Origin: SZUA-229 sp964531165
Lineage (GTDB): Bacteria; Pseudomonadota; Gammaproteobacteria; SZUA-229
Direction of reading: 5' to 3'
NCBI GenBank assembly: GCA_964531165.1
Contig: CAZHEA010000005.1
Span: forward strand, 1 to 64,000
DNA length: 64,000 nucleotides
Part shown: positions 27,905-37,883 of the stretch, one piece after another
Layout: each line of letters starts with the position of its first letter
Position numbering within the stretch: the stretch's first letter is position 1
Position numbers and translations under genes: made by a program
Notes under the pieces: generated by a model
Database searches by the model: none
The model's input: the letters and a program-made list of their open reading frames with translations, nothing else
What the model was told of the DNA's origin: nothing

Positions 27905-29035
27905 ATGAAATCACTACTCCCCTTACTTAGCGCAATCAGCCACCAGCAACAAGACTTAAATATAAGTAGGACACAAGATAATTTAATTGATTTCGCAATC
28001 AATGCTGGTATGGGAGCGTATCTTAAATATAGCGCTGAAAACATCCAGCAAACTATTTCTGCAGAAAGTTATCAACGGTTACTATCAGCCGACCTTACAG
28101 CCAAAGTAATCACTTATAGTATTTTAAATTCTTTAAAAGAGGTACTCGCATTCAGTGAGCAGTGTGAAGATGACATTATATTATTAAAAGGAATCTCTCA
28201 TTGCCAGCGTTACTACCCTCACCCCTGGTTCAGGATAATGAGCGATATAGATTTACTGGTATCAGAAAAAGATGTGGCTACACTTGAAAACATCCTGCTA
28301 AAGCTGGGCTATCAACAAACATCTAAAAACACACAGGAATTTTATACATCACATCACCATAGCATGCCGTTTTATAATAAAAAAAATAATCTATGGATTG
28401 AAGTTCACAGCCATTTATTTTCAAAAAGTACGCCGGCTAAGCATGATGAGTTGTTTACCCTGGAAAACATTCAAACAAACACTGTTGCAATGTATGACCC
28501 CGAATACAATTGTAATATAAAACAGCTATCTACAGAGTTGCATTTAATTTACACCTGTGTTCATTGGGCCGATGATTTCAATACACACAAAAGCTGTATT
28601 CAGTTAACCGATATTGTACTGATGATATTGAATAACAACACCCCGCTAAACTGGGAGAAAATGAGCAACTGGCTTACAAATACAGCATCAGCATCCAGTG
28701 TTTTTTTAGCGTTAAGTTATTTAAATAAATCGAGCATTATAAAAATACCAGATACCTATTTTAATCGTGTAAAACTAAAGCATAGTAATATGGCTACTAT
28801 TAACAGATTAATCTTATATAAAATTATTGACGACTATTTTTCAGGTAAAAAAGATTACGGGCGTTTTTTAACAGAAAACAACCTGCTTATAATATGGACA
28901 ACACTGCTTCAGCCACGATCATCTCTGAATAATATTTTACGACTCCCGGTAAATATCTTATTTCCACCGGACAATGATGAACGTTTTAAAATAAGTTTAA
29001 TTGCAAAGAGAATTATAGGCCTTTTTAGAATATAG
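27905..29035 (+). CDS. NTP_transf_5-type nucleotidyltransferase
   Basis: This is a 376-residue protein of the uncharacterised nucleotidyltransferase family. Conserved features are ILLKGISHCQRYYP (LLKG at 93-96), the metal-binding pair in MSDIDLLV (Asp114 and Asp116), and a following LENILLKLGYQ helix. A second half contains a helical region beginning HLIYTCVHWADDF. Members occur in peptide-modification and lasso-peptide clusters and next to PqqD/HprK-type genes. The substrate is unknown. It diverges from the PqqD-like gene with 86 bases between starts, so a shared control region is likely. Confidence 0.78.
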   Translation: MKSLLPLLSAISHQQQDLNISRTQDNLIDFAINAGMGAYLKYSAENIQQTISAESYQRLLSADLTAKVITYSILNSLKEVLAFSEQCEDDIILLKGISHCQRYYPHPWFRIMSDIDLLVSEKDVATLENILLKLGYQQTSKNTQEFYTSHHHSMPFYNKKNNLWIEVHSHLFSKSTPAKHDELFTLENIQTNTVAMYDPEYNCNIKQLSTELHLIYTCVHWADDFNTHKSCIQLTDIVLMILNNNTPLNWEKMSNWLTNTASASSVFLALSYLNKSSIIKIPDTYFNRVKLKHSNMATINRLILYKIIDDYFSGKKDYGRFLTENNLLIIWTTLLQPRSSLNNILRLPVNILFPPDNDERFKISLIAKRIIGLFRI

Positions 29036-29066
29036 GCTGAAGCGTTTAATCAATCGTTCAGATAGA

Positions 29067-29468
29067 TTACTTTTTAGATTTTGTATTATAGTTGCCTTTA
29101 TTAGCATGATCTTTCTTTAAAAGATTTAAAAATAACACATAGTGAATATTCACTGCGGGGAAGCCTTTTCCACAATCAGGCTCAGCACCATAACCTACCC
29201 TGACAGGCTTAGAGGTCAACTGTGCCATGCGCAACATTTCAAACATGGCATCAGAGTGTGGCTGATTTAAATCCAGTTTGTAATCCCAGTCCACATTATT
29301 AGCGCATTTAGGACGTTGATTTACCGGGTTATCTAAACGAAACAATACAAGCCCTTGCTGACTCACATAAATATCTTTTAAATAACCTGTACTTTCATTG
29401 GCGAAGGCACTGTGAATAAATAAAGGCAGAATCAGAACACTTAACACAAATACTTTAAAATTTTTCAT
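29067..29468 (-). CDS. Small exported protein coupled to the giant repeat protein
   Basis: This is a 133-residue protein with a signal peptide ending AFA-NE. Two Cys in the mature part (PKCANNVDWDY and EPDCGKGFP) could form a disulfide. It ends in a basic tail, and no family is recognised. Its ATG overlaps the stop codon of the upstream giant gene (TAATG), so translation is coupled and the product may assist or bind the giant protein. Confidence 0.6.
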   Translation of the reverse strand: MKNFKVFVLSVLILPLFIHSAFANESTGYLKDIYVSQQGLVLFRLDNPVNQRPKCANNVDWDYKLDLNQPHSDAMFEMLRMAQLTSKPVRVGYGAEPDCGKGFPAVNIHYVLFLNLLKKDHANKGNYNTKSKK

Positions 29469-32400
29469 TATGGTACCGCCACAAAACGTGCTGCATCCGC
29501 ACCCATATAGGTAGTAGAGGGTGGAACAATACCTTCATCTGTAATTTCCAGATAACCTGCACTGCCCGCGGCAAAATTAAAGGTACCCAGTAAATTCCAC
29601 TGTCCGAACACACCGGTATCACAATCCTGATCGACTTCAAGCGTTGTTAAGCCAATTGTCGATTGAATAATATGTTTCACATTCACTGCCCGATTGTAGT
29701 AACACGAATTCCATACATACACTTCATAGTTACCAGCTTGCGGTAAATCAGGCGTGAAACGATAACGATCTACTGCGCCACCAACCGTTGCATAAAGTGA
29801 ACCTGCACCATAGTGGTCTGAACCACCCGAGCTTACCCAGCTTCCGGATTGTGACGTACCCGCCTCATCTGTATCTATTATAAACTCAGAAACAGGTGCC
29901 TGCTGTGGATTGGTACCGGCAAGATACTCATCAAGATTAGACACGCCATCATTATCTGCATCAAGGAATGCATCATTAGGATCTAATGGATCAAGCCCAT
30001 TGTTGACCTCAAAAAAGTCATCCATCGTATCGCCATCGGTATCCGCACTTAGTGGGTTAGTGTTCCAGGTTAAAACCTCTGCACCATCCTGTAACCCGTC
30101 TGAATCTGAATCAGGATTAAGTGGATCGGTACCTGCAGCTGTCTCGCCATCATTATTCAAGCCATCACTATCATCATCCAGCAAACCCTGGGACAACACC
30201 ACAGTAATGGTTGACGTTGCACTGGCACTGCCATTTTCACTGTCTGTTACTGTTGCTGTGACGCTATGAACACCTACTCCCGGCACAAATGTAAAGCTGT
30301 TGCCATTCGTACCGGTACCACTTAAGTCATCAAGCCAGTTGATCATGGCACTTAAATCACCGTCTTCTGCATCGGTTGCCGTTGCACTAATGGTAATCTG
30401 ATCACCATCTGTTAATCCTGCACTGGTAGTGGACAGAGTAATCACAGGTAAACTGTTAACCGCTCCAACCTGAACGAATCGCGCGGCATCTGCACCCATA
30501 TAGGTAGTTGCCGGAGGGGTTATACCTTCATCTGTAATCTCCAGATAGCCACTGTTGCCCGCATTAAAGCTAAAGGTGCCAAGCAGGTTCCACTGACCAA
30601 ATACGCCGGTGTCGCAATCCTGATCAACTTCGATTGTTGTAATGCCGCTCGCATGCTGAATAATATGCTTCACATTAACTGCGCGATTGCTGTAGCAGGA
30701 GTTCCACACATACACTGCATAACTGCTGGTCTGTGGTAAGTCTGGAGTGAAGCGGTAGCGATCAATAGCTCCACCCACCGTTGCATATAACGAGCCCGCA
30801 CCATAGTGATCAGAGCCACCCGAGCTATTCCAGTTTCCAGACTGAGATGTTCCCACTTCATCGGTATCAATAATAAACTCAACAACCGGCGCAGCCGGTG
30901 CCTGATTCGGATCAGTGCCTGCCAGGAATTCGTCTAAATTACTTACACCGTCGTTATCTGAATCCAGAGCAGCATCACTTGCATCCAATGGGTTCAGACT
31001 ATTATTCAGTTCAAAGAAATCATCAATGCCATCGCCATCCGTATCGCTACTTAACGGGTTAGTATTATGTGTCAACACTTCTTCCCCATCAAACAGGCCA
31101 TCACCATCTGAATCTGGATTAAGTGGATCCGTACCTGCTGCGATTTCAGCATCGGTATTCAATCCATCATTATCTTCATCAAGTAAACCTGTGGATAGAA
31201 CGACTGTAATCGTTGATGTAATGCTACTGCTAGCGTTGCTACTATCGACAACACTTGCTGTTAGCGTATGCACGCCAAGACCCGGTACAAAGGTAAAACT
31301 ATTACCCGTTGCCGTCAGGCCACTCAGGTCATCCTGCCAGCTAATGAGCGCACTTATGTTACCGTCTTCAACATCATTGGCTGTTGCCGTTAATGTAATC
31401 TGGTCACCATCGGTCAGGTTGGCGGCTGTACTAGAGATTGTCATTACCGGTGAATTATTCACTTCACCTACACGAATAAAGCGAGCCGCATCAGCCCCCA
31501 TATACGTTGTAGCTGGAGGCACAATACCCTCATCGGTAATTTCAAGATAGCCGGTGCTTCCGGCATTAAAGCCGTATGTACCCAACAGATTCCATTGTCC
31601 GAATACACCGGTATCACAATCCTGATCAACTTCAACTGTAGTAATACCCGCCGCATGCTGAATAATATGTTTTACATTAACCGCACGGTTGGCATAACAG
31701 GAATTCCACACATAAACTTCATAATTACTGGATAACGCAATAGCCGGTGTAAAGCGATAGCGATCAACTGCACCACCAACGGTTGCATACAATGAACCCG
31801 CACCGTAATGATCTGATCCGCCGGAATTATTCCAGCTTCCCACCTGCGATGTTCCGACCTCATCCGTATCAATAACAATGATATCGCCCGGTGCAGGATC
31901 GGCTACATTCGGATTTGTACCACTTAAGTATTCTTCAAGATTACTGCGCCCATCACCATCATTATCCAGTGCTGCATCCGCCGCATCAATTGGTGTTAAA
32001 TTATTGGCAATTTCGTAACCATCCGGTATTCCATCACCATCTGTGTCAGCTATCAGTGGATTGGTAAAATACAAATTCACTTCATTGCCATCATTTAATG
32101 CATCCGCATCGGTATCCGGGTTATTTATATCTGTGCCCAGTGCCATTTCTTCTTCATCATAAAGACCATCACCGTCCGTATCGACTAAGGTTGGATCTAT
32201 CACCGTTACCACAATGCTTGCGGTTGATGTAAGGCCACCGCTATCCGTTACCTGAGCCGTAATCTGATGCACGCCCAAAGTCGGTACAAACGAGAAGTTT
32301 AATCCCGTAGCCGTATTAGAGCTGTTATTGTCAGACCAGCTAACAGATGCGCTCAAATCACCGTCGATCACATCTGAAACCGTTGCACTGACCGATAGAG

Positions 32401-35400
32401 TTGCACTGATATCCAGACTGAAATCCTGTTGAACAATAGCCAGATTCGGTGCGGCATTAATAATGCCCGTACCCGCCAGATACTCGTCCAGATTACTGAT
32501 ACCATCTGCGTCTATATCTGCTGCCGCATCATTAACCAGAGGATCCAGTCCCGCCTGAATTTCATAAGCATCAGGCATTCCATCATTATCAGTATCGGCT
32601 GAAACAGCCGATGTATTCAGAGTATAAATCTCATAACCATCCAGCAAGCCATCACCATCCGTGTCTGCATTTAGTGGATCGGTTCCATAAATAATTTCAT
32701 CACTATCACGTAAATTATCTGAATCCGAATCCTTATTCACATCACCCCATCCGGATACAAAATCTGTTGAGTCAATACCGGCACGATCCATTGCCGCTTT
32801 TGGATTAAACTTAAACGGTGTGGCACCAAAATTAATGCGATTAGTTAACACACCCTGGCCCTGTGTATTGCCATAAAGCATTGGATGCAACGGTGTAAAG
32901 ACATCCGGTAACACCATTGTGTGAATGATTTCGTCAAATAAGATGACGTGTATCACCGGCCGTGCTGCACGATAATCAACTACAAAACCGTAGTAGTACG
33001 CGCTGAGATCAAAATCAGTTATAAAATTAAGGTTACGCCATATGCCGATCATAGAGTTTAACGACATGGAAGGCTGTTCCGGATCAAATGGATATGGGTT
33101 AGTTCGGCCATATTGAGTTGTAACACCTTGACCCGCACCATACGAAGAATTGCTACCGGCAACCAGACGATCCAGTAAACGGTGAGCTTCAAAATAACGG
33201 AATTCGCCAATCATGCCCTGGTTAGCACGAATCGCCATTTTTTCATCAATGGCATAAGCCGCTGATAAGTTATCTGCACTTAAAGTAATTCCATCGCCTT
33301 CGCTACCGTCTTTTAATAAAGTCACTTCACTGAACTGCTTAACCGTCGGACGACCTGTATAAGTATGCACACCACCCCAGCCCATACCCATAAACTCGGC
33401 ACCTGCATTACCCGCATTAAACATCAGGTAGTTAGCCGGGAAATTAAACGGCGCATTATTAGGATCATCACCCGCATTAAGGGTAATTTGTGCCGTGGAA
33501 CCTGCAGTACCTGTACCAAAGGCCATTACGTATAAGTCACCGGTTATGTTTGGAAGTGCAACAGAATTTAGTAATAACTCAAAACCATCCGTGCCGGTGA
33601 CAATAGGATAAACCACCGGACTCGTACCGGTATAATCGACCGCCAGGCCATAATACTGATTGATGGATAGCTGGGTAAATGTTTGCTGAACGGTGCCGTT
33701 ATATAAAATACGACCATCAGTTGTCAGCCCCATACTTTCCAGATCAGTACCCGCCGCTGCGTTCAGCGGTGCATTGGCAGACGCAACTCCAATACCATAA
33801 TCACCCTGTGCAACCTGTCGTTGCGCTTCAATGTAATACCAGCCCGAACCCGCACTTATTATTTGAGTACCCCTGACGGCTCGAGATGTTGCTTCAGTAA
33901 AGGTTGCCGATAACCCTGTGGCATCGATAACAACCGATGCATACTTATCAGCGTCATTTAACTGGGTTTCAGTCGGTCCACCCGGATAAGAATTAGGGTT
34001 ATTTGAATTGGTACCATTTACAAACTCATCCAGATTAGTAAAGCCATCGCCATCCGTATCCAGTGAACTGTCATTTACCAATGGATCTGAAGCATGGCTA
34101 ACTTCATAGCCATCACTGATACCATCTGAATCTGAATCAATGTTTAGAGGATCGGTCAGTGTTTGATTAACTTCAACACCGTCACTCAGGCCATCAAGAT
34201 CTGTATCACTTATTAATGGGTCTGTACCTAATAGTGCTTCTATATCATCCGTCAGCCCATCATTGTCAGTATCAACAGCGGTAAAGTTAACAATTGTTAC
34301 CGCTTTAACAGCAAAGCCCTGCTCATTTAGTACTTCAGCTGTAATGGTGTGGCTTGCAATCGTACTGGATGTAACACTAAAGTTGCTGCCGGTTGCCGTT
34401 AAAGCAGAAGCTGAATCACTCCAGTTAATCGTGCTGGATATATCATTACCCTGCCGATCTTTTGCCACAGCAGTCAGAGTTAAACTCGTACCGACATTGG
34501 CACTTAAGTTGGCGGATGTAATGGCGACGGTTGTCTGTGCAACCCAGCCGTTATAAATCTGAGCGGTTCCCGCAACACCTGTACTTGAAAGAATAGTCTT
34601 TACATCATAAACAAAAGGCTGGACGACTAAATCCTGCGCGCTATTAATAGTTTGCTGCACGCCGGTTGTAGTTTGATTACCATAAACCAGAATGTGCAAG
34701 GGCCCGGTTACCTGATCCATTAACTGGGTGAACATCAGAGTATCGCCGGCAATCAGATAAACTACCGGGTTGGCTCCTGTGTAATCCACCGCCACTCCGA
34801 AAGTCGCAGCTGATGAAATAATCGTATTGTTAGAACCTAATTGACTAGTATTGTTGTAATACACCAACCCCAGTGAGTTCATACCTATACTCTGGTCACT
34901 ATCTCCACCAAAGTTCGCTAGCGTTGCAGCCGCTGTTGCGACTCCGAAACCCATATTTCCCGAAGCAACCTGACGTGTACCTTCGAAATAATAGAAGCCA
35001 CTACCCGGTTGTATCGCTACATTTGAACGCACGGCTCGATGAGTACTACCGGCAGTGTAGGTTACGCCAAACCGGTCAGCGGTTAAATTAATACTCGGAT
35101 CTTTATCCGTTGCACTCAGGCGTGCCGGCGAATTAGGGTAAGAGAAAATATCATTAGGGTCAGTGCCCTGTTGAAACTCATCGAAATTACTGTAACCATC
35201 ATTATCCGCATCATTCGCCGCATCAACAGCATCCAGCGGGTTCAGTAAGTTATTCACTTCATATAAATCAGATAACCCATCGCCATCGGTATCTGCTGAT
35301 AATGGGTTTGTACCGTAGAGATTAACTTCATCGCCATCATTAATACCATCCGCATCGGTGTCAGCTACCAGTGGGTCCGTACCCAGTATACTTTCCTGGC

Positions 35401-37537
35401 TATCTGACAGGCCGTCACTATCTGTATCAATGTCTACAAACTGAATGGTAACGCTGATTGAAACAGGTTGTGCCTGCTCATCATTTACCTGTGCGCTAAC
35501 GATGTAACTTGCTACCAGAGAATCCGTTAACGTAAAACTTGCTCCACTTCCACTCAAGCCAGTATCCGTACTCCAGCTAACCGTAGAAGATATGTCATCA
35601 CCCGCGGCGTTCGTCGCAACGGCATTAAGCGTTATGCTCTGCCCGACTGTCACCGACTGATCACCACCATTAATGGCTACGCGGGTAACCGGAATCGACT
35701 CCTGCCAGCCATCAATAATAGAAGCTGCTCCACTAATTCCCGCTGCACTTAAGATTGATCGAACATCATAGGTGAATGGGCTAGCCGCTAAATCAAGTGC
35801 TGTATTAACAGTCTGTTGAACACCTGTTGTATTTTGATAACCATAAACCAGTATATGCAAAGGCGTAGTCACCTGATCCATCACCTGAGTAAACATCAGC
35901 GTGTTACTGGCAATAATGTAAACAATCGGGTTAACGCCACGATAGTCTACTGCTATACCGTAAGTATCTGTTCCACTGATACTGGTGTTAGCCGAACCCA
36001 GTTGGTTGGTCTGGTTGTAATAAATATATCCCAGCGCATTAATACCAATACTTTGAGCTGAATAACCACCATAGTTAACCAGACTGGCGGATGCCGTTGC
36101 AACTCCGAAGCCCATATTATCTGTGGCAATTTCACGACGCCCTTCAAAATAATAAAAACCACTACCCGCGGCAATGGACTGGTCAGTACGCACTGCACGG
36201 TGTGTTGAGCCCGCTGAGTAAATCACCCCAAAACGATCAGCTGTTAAACTGATACTCGGATCTTTATCGGTAGTGCTCAGTCTCGCCGGCGCATTAGGAT
36301 AAGAAAAGCTATCATTAGGGTTAGTGCCAAACTGATATTCACTTAAACTGGAGTAGCTGTCCGCATCCGGGTCTAACAGTGCATCACCTGCAGCTAACGG
36401 ATCTAACCCATTATTCACCTCATAGGCATCCGGCAGACCATCGTTGTCCGTATCCGCATTTAATGGGTCGGTCAGTGTCGTATTCACTTCTACACCGTCA
36501 GTCAATCCATCAGCATCCGAATCAGGATTATTCGGATCAGTACCCAGTCCGGCTTCCACGATATCAGATAAGCCATCCGCATCTGCATCCGCATCGATAA
36601 AGTTAACGTTAACCGTTGAGGTAACAGGCTGGTTATTAATATCTAAAACCTGCGCTGTAACCACATGAGTCGCAAGCTGACTATCGGTAATCGTAATTGA
36701 AGAACCGGTTGCACTGGCGCCCTTATCTGTACTCCAGCTTATGCTGGAAGAAACATCGATGCCGTTTTCATCAGTGGCAAGCGCACTGATAGTGACAGAC
36801 TGGCCCAATGAAACATTACGATCACCATTAACAATACTGACCTGCGCATTAGCCGACCAGCCATTAATAATTCCTGCTGTACCCGTTACACCCGCTGCAC
36901 TTAATATGCCACTAACATCATAGGTAAATGGAGCATTCACAAGATCAGCCGCCGCATTTATGGTTTGCTGAACGCCAGTCGTATTTTGATAGCCATAAGC
37001 CAGAATGTGTAATGGTGTAGTTACCTGATCCATTACCTGAGTGAACATTAATGTATTGCTGGCAATTAGATAAACAACCGGATTAACACCGCGATAGTCC
37101 ACCGCAATACCAAATGTATCAGTACCGGTAATACTGCTATTAGCCGAGCCTAACTGGTTAGTCTGATTGTAATAAATATAACCCAGTGCATTGATGCCAA
37201 TACTATCTGTGCCGAAGCCACCATAGTTAGTTAGACTGGCAGTTGAAGTTGCGACACCAAAGCCTAAGTTGGCTACTGCAATTTCACGACGGCCTTCATA
37301 ATAATAAAAACCACTAGCCGGTTGAATGGATATATCGGAACGTACACCACGGTGCGTATTACCTGCAGAAAATATGACGCCCAGACTATCTGCACTGAGA
37401 GTAATACTGGAATCTTTATCAGTAGAGCTGAGTACAGCCGGGGCTGCATAAATTATTGATGGGAAGACAAGAATACAAAAAACGAACAGTATGCGTGTAA
37501 ACTGATTGATAAACACGCCGGACTTTAAACCTTTCAT
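29468..37537 (-). CDS. Giant exported repeat protein with SPRY-like, Ig-like, thrombospondin-3 and golvesin-like modules
   Basis: This protein has about 2689 residues. The ATG at 37537 has AGGGAAG upstream and is preferred over a GTG six bases earlier. A signal peptide ends at IIYA-AP. Five SPRY-like modules come first. Each starts with a DKD..I.L.AD pattern, has a FYYFEG/RREIA-like strand pair, and ends with IAVDYRG.NP. They alternate with Ig-like domains and acidic thrombospondin type 3 repeats (for example DADADGLSDIVEAGLGTDP). The last third has three nearly identical golvesin-like modules (IIDTDEVGTSQ, then DRYRFTP, then YVWNSCYANRAVNVKHI). The protein is likely a secreted or surface, calcium-stabilised adhesin or matrix protein. 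No anchor or type I secretion signal is obvious. The next gene is coupled by TAATG. Confidence 0.75.
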   Translation of the reverse strand: MKGLKSGVFINQFTRILFVFCILVFPSIIYAAPAVLSSTDKDSSITLSADSLGVIFSAGNTHRGVRSDISIQPASGFYYYEGRREIAVANLGFGVATSTASLTNYGGFGTDSIGINALGYIYYNQTNQLGSANSSITGTDTFGIAVDYRGVNPVVYLIASNTLMFTQVMDQVTTPLHILAYGYQNTTGVQQTINAAADLVNAPFTYDVSGILSAAGVTGTAGIINGWSANAQVSIVNGDRNVSLGQSVTISALATDENGIDVSSSISWSTDKGASATGSSITITDSQLATHVVTAQVLDINNQPVTSTVNVNFIDADADADGLSDIVEAGLGTDPNNPDSDADGLTDGVEVNTTLTDPLNADTDNDGLPDAYEVNNGLDPLAAGDALLDPDADSYSSLSEYQFGTNPNDSFSYPNAPARLSTTDKDPSISLTADRFGVIYSAGSTHRAVRTDQSIAAGSGFYYFEGRREIATDNMGFGVATASASLVNYGGYSAQSIGINALGYIYYNQTNQLGSANTSISGTDTYGIAVDYRGVNPIVYIIASNTLMFTQVMDQVTTPLHILVYGYQNTTGVQQTVNTALDLAASPFTYDVRSILSAAGISGAASIIDGWQESIPVTRVAINGGDQSVTVGQSITLNAVATNAAGDDISSTVSWSTDTGLSGSGASFTLTDSLVASYIVSAQVNDEQAQPVSISVTIQFVDIDTDSDGLSDSQESILGTDPLVADTDADGINDGDEVNLYGTNPLSADTDGDGLSDLYEVNNLLNPLDAVDAANDADNDGYSNFDEFQQGTDPNDIFSYPNSPARLSATDKDPSINLTADRFGVTYTAGSTHRAVRSNVAIQPGSGFYYFEGTRQVASGNMGFGVATAAATLANFGGDSDQSIGMNSLGLVYYNNTSQLGSNNTIISSAATFGVAVDYTGANPVVYLIAGDTLMFTQLMDQVTGPLHILVYGNQTTTGVQQTINSAQDLVVQPFVYDVKTILSSTGVAGTAQIYNGWVAQTTVAITSANLSANVGTSLTLTAVAKDRQGNDISSTINWSDSASALTATGSNFSVTSSTIASHTITAEVLNEQGFAVKAVTIVNFTAVDTDNDGLTDDIEALLGTDPLISDTDLDGLSDGVEVNQTLTDPLNIDSDSDGISDGYEVSHASDPLVNDSSLDTDGDGFTNLDEFVNGTNSNNPNSYPGGPTETQLNDADKYASVVIDATGLSATFTEATSRAVRGTQIISAGSGWYYIEAQRQVAQGDYGIGVASANAPLNAAAGTDLESMGLTTDGRILYNGTVQQTFTQLSINQYYGLAVDYTGTSPVVYPIVTGTDGFELLLNSVALPNITGDLYVMAFGTGTAGSTAQITLNAGDDPNNAPFNFPANYLMFNAGNAGAEFMGMGWGGVHTYTGRPTVKQFSEVTLLKDGSEGDGITLSADNLSAAYAIDEKMAIRANQGMIGEFRYFEAHRLLDRLVAGSNSSYGAGQGVTTQYGRTNPYPFDPEQPSMSLNSMIGIWRNLNFITDFDLSAYYYGFVVDYRAARPVIHVILFDEIIHTMVLPDVFTPLHPMLYGNTQGQGVLTNRINFGATPFKFNPKAAMDRAGIDSTDFVSGWGDVNKDSDSDNLRDSDEIIYGTDPLNADTDGDGLLDGYEIYTLNTSAVSADTDNDGMPDAYEIQAGLDPLVNDAAADIDADGISNLDEYLAGTGIINAAPNLAIVQQDFSLDISATLSVSATVSDVIDGDLSASVSWSDNNSSNTATGLNFSFVPTLGVHQITAQVTDSGGLTSTASIVVTVIDPTLVDTDGDGLYDEEEMALGTDINNPDTDADALNDGNEVNLYFTNPLIADTDGDGIPDGYEIANNLTPIDAADAALDNDGDGRSNLEEYLSGTNPNVADPAPGDIIVIDTDEVGTSQVGSWNNSGGSDHYGAGSLYATVGGAVDRYRFTPAIALSSNYEVYVWNSCYANRAVNVKHIIQHAAGITTVEVDQDCDTGVFGQWNLLGTYGFNAGSTGYLEITDEGIVPPATTYMGADAARFIRVGEVNNSPVMTISSTAANLTDGDQITLTATANDVEDGNISALISWQDDLSGLTATGNSFTFVPGLGVHTLTASVVDSSNASSSITSTITVVLSTGLLDEDNDGLNTDAEIAAGTDPLNPDSDGDGLFDGEEVLTHNTNPLSSDTDGDGIDDFFELNNSLNPLDASDAALDSDNDGVSNLDEFLAGTDPNQAPAAPVVEFIIDTDEVGTSQSGNWNSSGGSDHYGAGSLYATVGGAIDRYRFTPDLPQTSSYAVYVWNSCYSNRAVNVKHIIQHASGITTIEVDQDCDTGVFGQWNLLGTFSFNAGNSGYLEITDEGITPPATTYMGADAARFVQVGAVNSLPVITLSTTSAGLTDGDQITISATATDAEDGDLSAMINWLDDLSGTGTNGNSFTFVPGVGVHSVTATVTDSENGSASATSTITVVLSQGLLDDDSDGLNNDGETAAGTDPLNPDSDSDGLQDGAEVLTWNTNPLSADTDGDTMDDFFEVNNGLDPLDPNDAFLDADNDGVSNLDEYLAGTNPQQAPVSEFIIDTDEAGTSQSGSWVSSGGSDHYGAGSLYATVGGAVDRYRFTPDLPQAGNYEVYVWNSCYYNRAVNVKHIIQSTIGLTTLEVDQDCDTGVFGQWNLLGTFNFAAGSAGYLEITDEGIVPPSTTYMGADAARFVAVP
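29480..31880 (-). repeat. Three direct repeats of about 1 kb (golvesin-like modules)
   Basis: Near-identical coding segments start near 31875, 30875 and 29880 on the minus strand, a period of about 1000 bases. Each unit has a golvesin-like domain, and an Ig-like domain and a thrombospondin-3 tract separate the golvesin domains. The high similarity suggests recent duplication and makes recombination or collapsed assembly possible. Confidence 0.8.
32740..37440 (-). repeat. Five SPRY-like module repeats of about 1.15 kb
   Basis: Similar segments begin near 37440, 36290, 35120, 33965 and 33320 on the minus strand. The first three are the most alike, and the last two are diverged and closer together. 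The units share TSLV/ASL-NYGG, SIGINALGYIYYNQTNQLG and TPLHIL-YG stretches. Confidence 0.75.
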
Positions 37538-37883
37538 TAACACTTCCCTAAAAAATATTATTCATTTAGTCGCTAATTCAACTATTACCACATTTTACTG
37601 GATGTTATTGGGATAACAATCACCTAAACGTAGTACTAATATTTGAATTGAATAATATAGTATAAGCACGTTTCAGGCCTATTTTGTATCTAATTGATTT
37701 TTAAAGAATTAATTATTATAAATCGGTTTAATTTGACTTTAACTGTAAAATTTATCGACATAATATTTAAGATAGGCGGGAACTTTTTATTCACTGATAA
37801 AACACAGTATACGTAGAAAAATAAACATGCCGGATCACCCTTGATGCATATTTTCTGGTAAATTCAAACACAGGTAAAGTAGA
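37538..37883. other. Intergenic region before the giant protein gene
   Basis: About 345 AT-rich bases between the last gene of the biosynthetic operon and the giant protein gene. It probably contains the giant gene's promoter and the operon's end. I see no strong terminator hairpin and no small gene. Confidence 0.4.

Noticed and set aside
26440..29035. Complete lasso-peptide cluster
   Set aside because: No B2-type protease, asparagine-synthetase-like cyclase or lasso-type precursor is present within the window, so only a partial similarity is claimed.
29910..31550. Two long open frames antisense to the giant repeat protein
   Set aside because: They mirror the repetitive acidic thrombospondin-3 codons, recur at the same repeat positions and have low-complexity Ser/Leu/Pro content.
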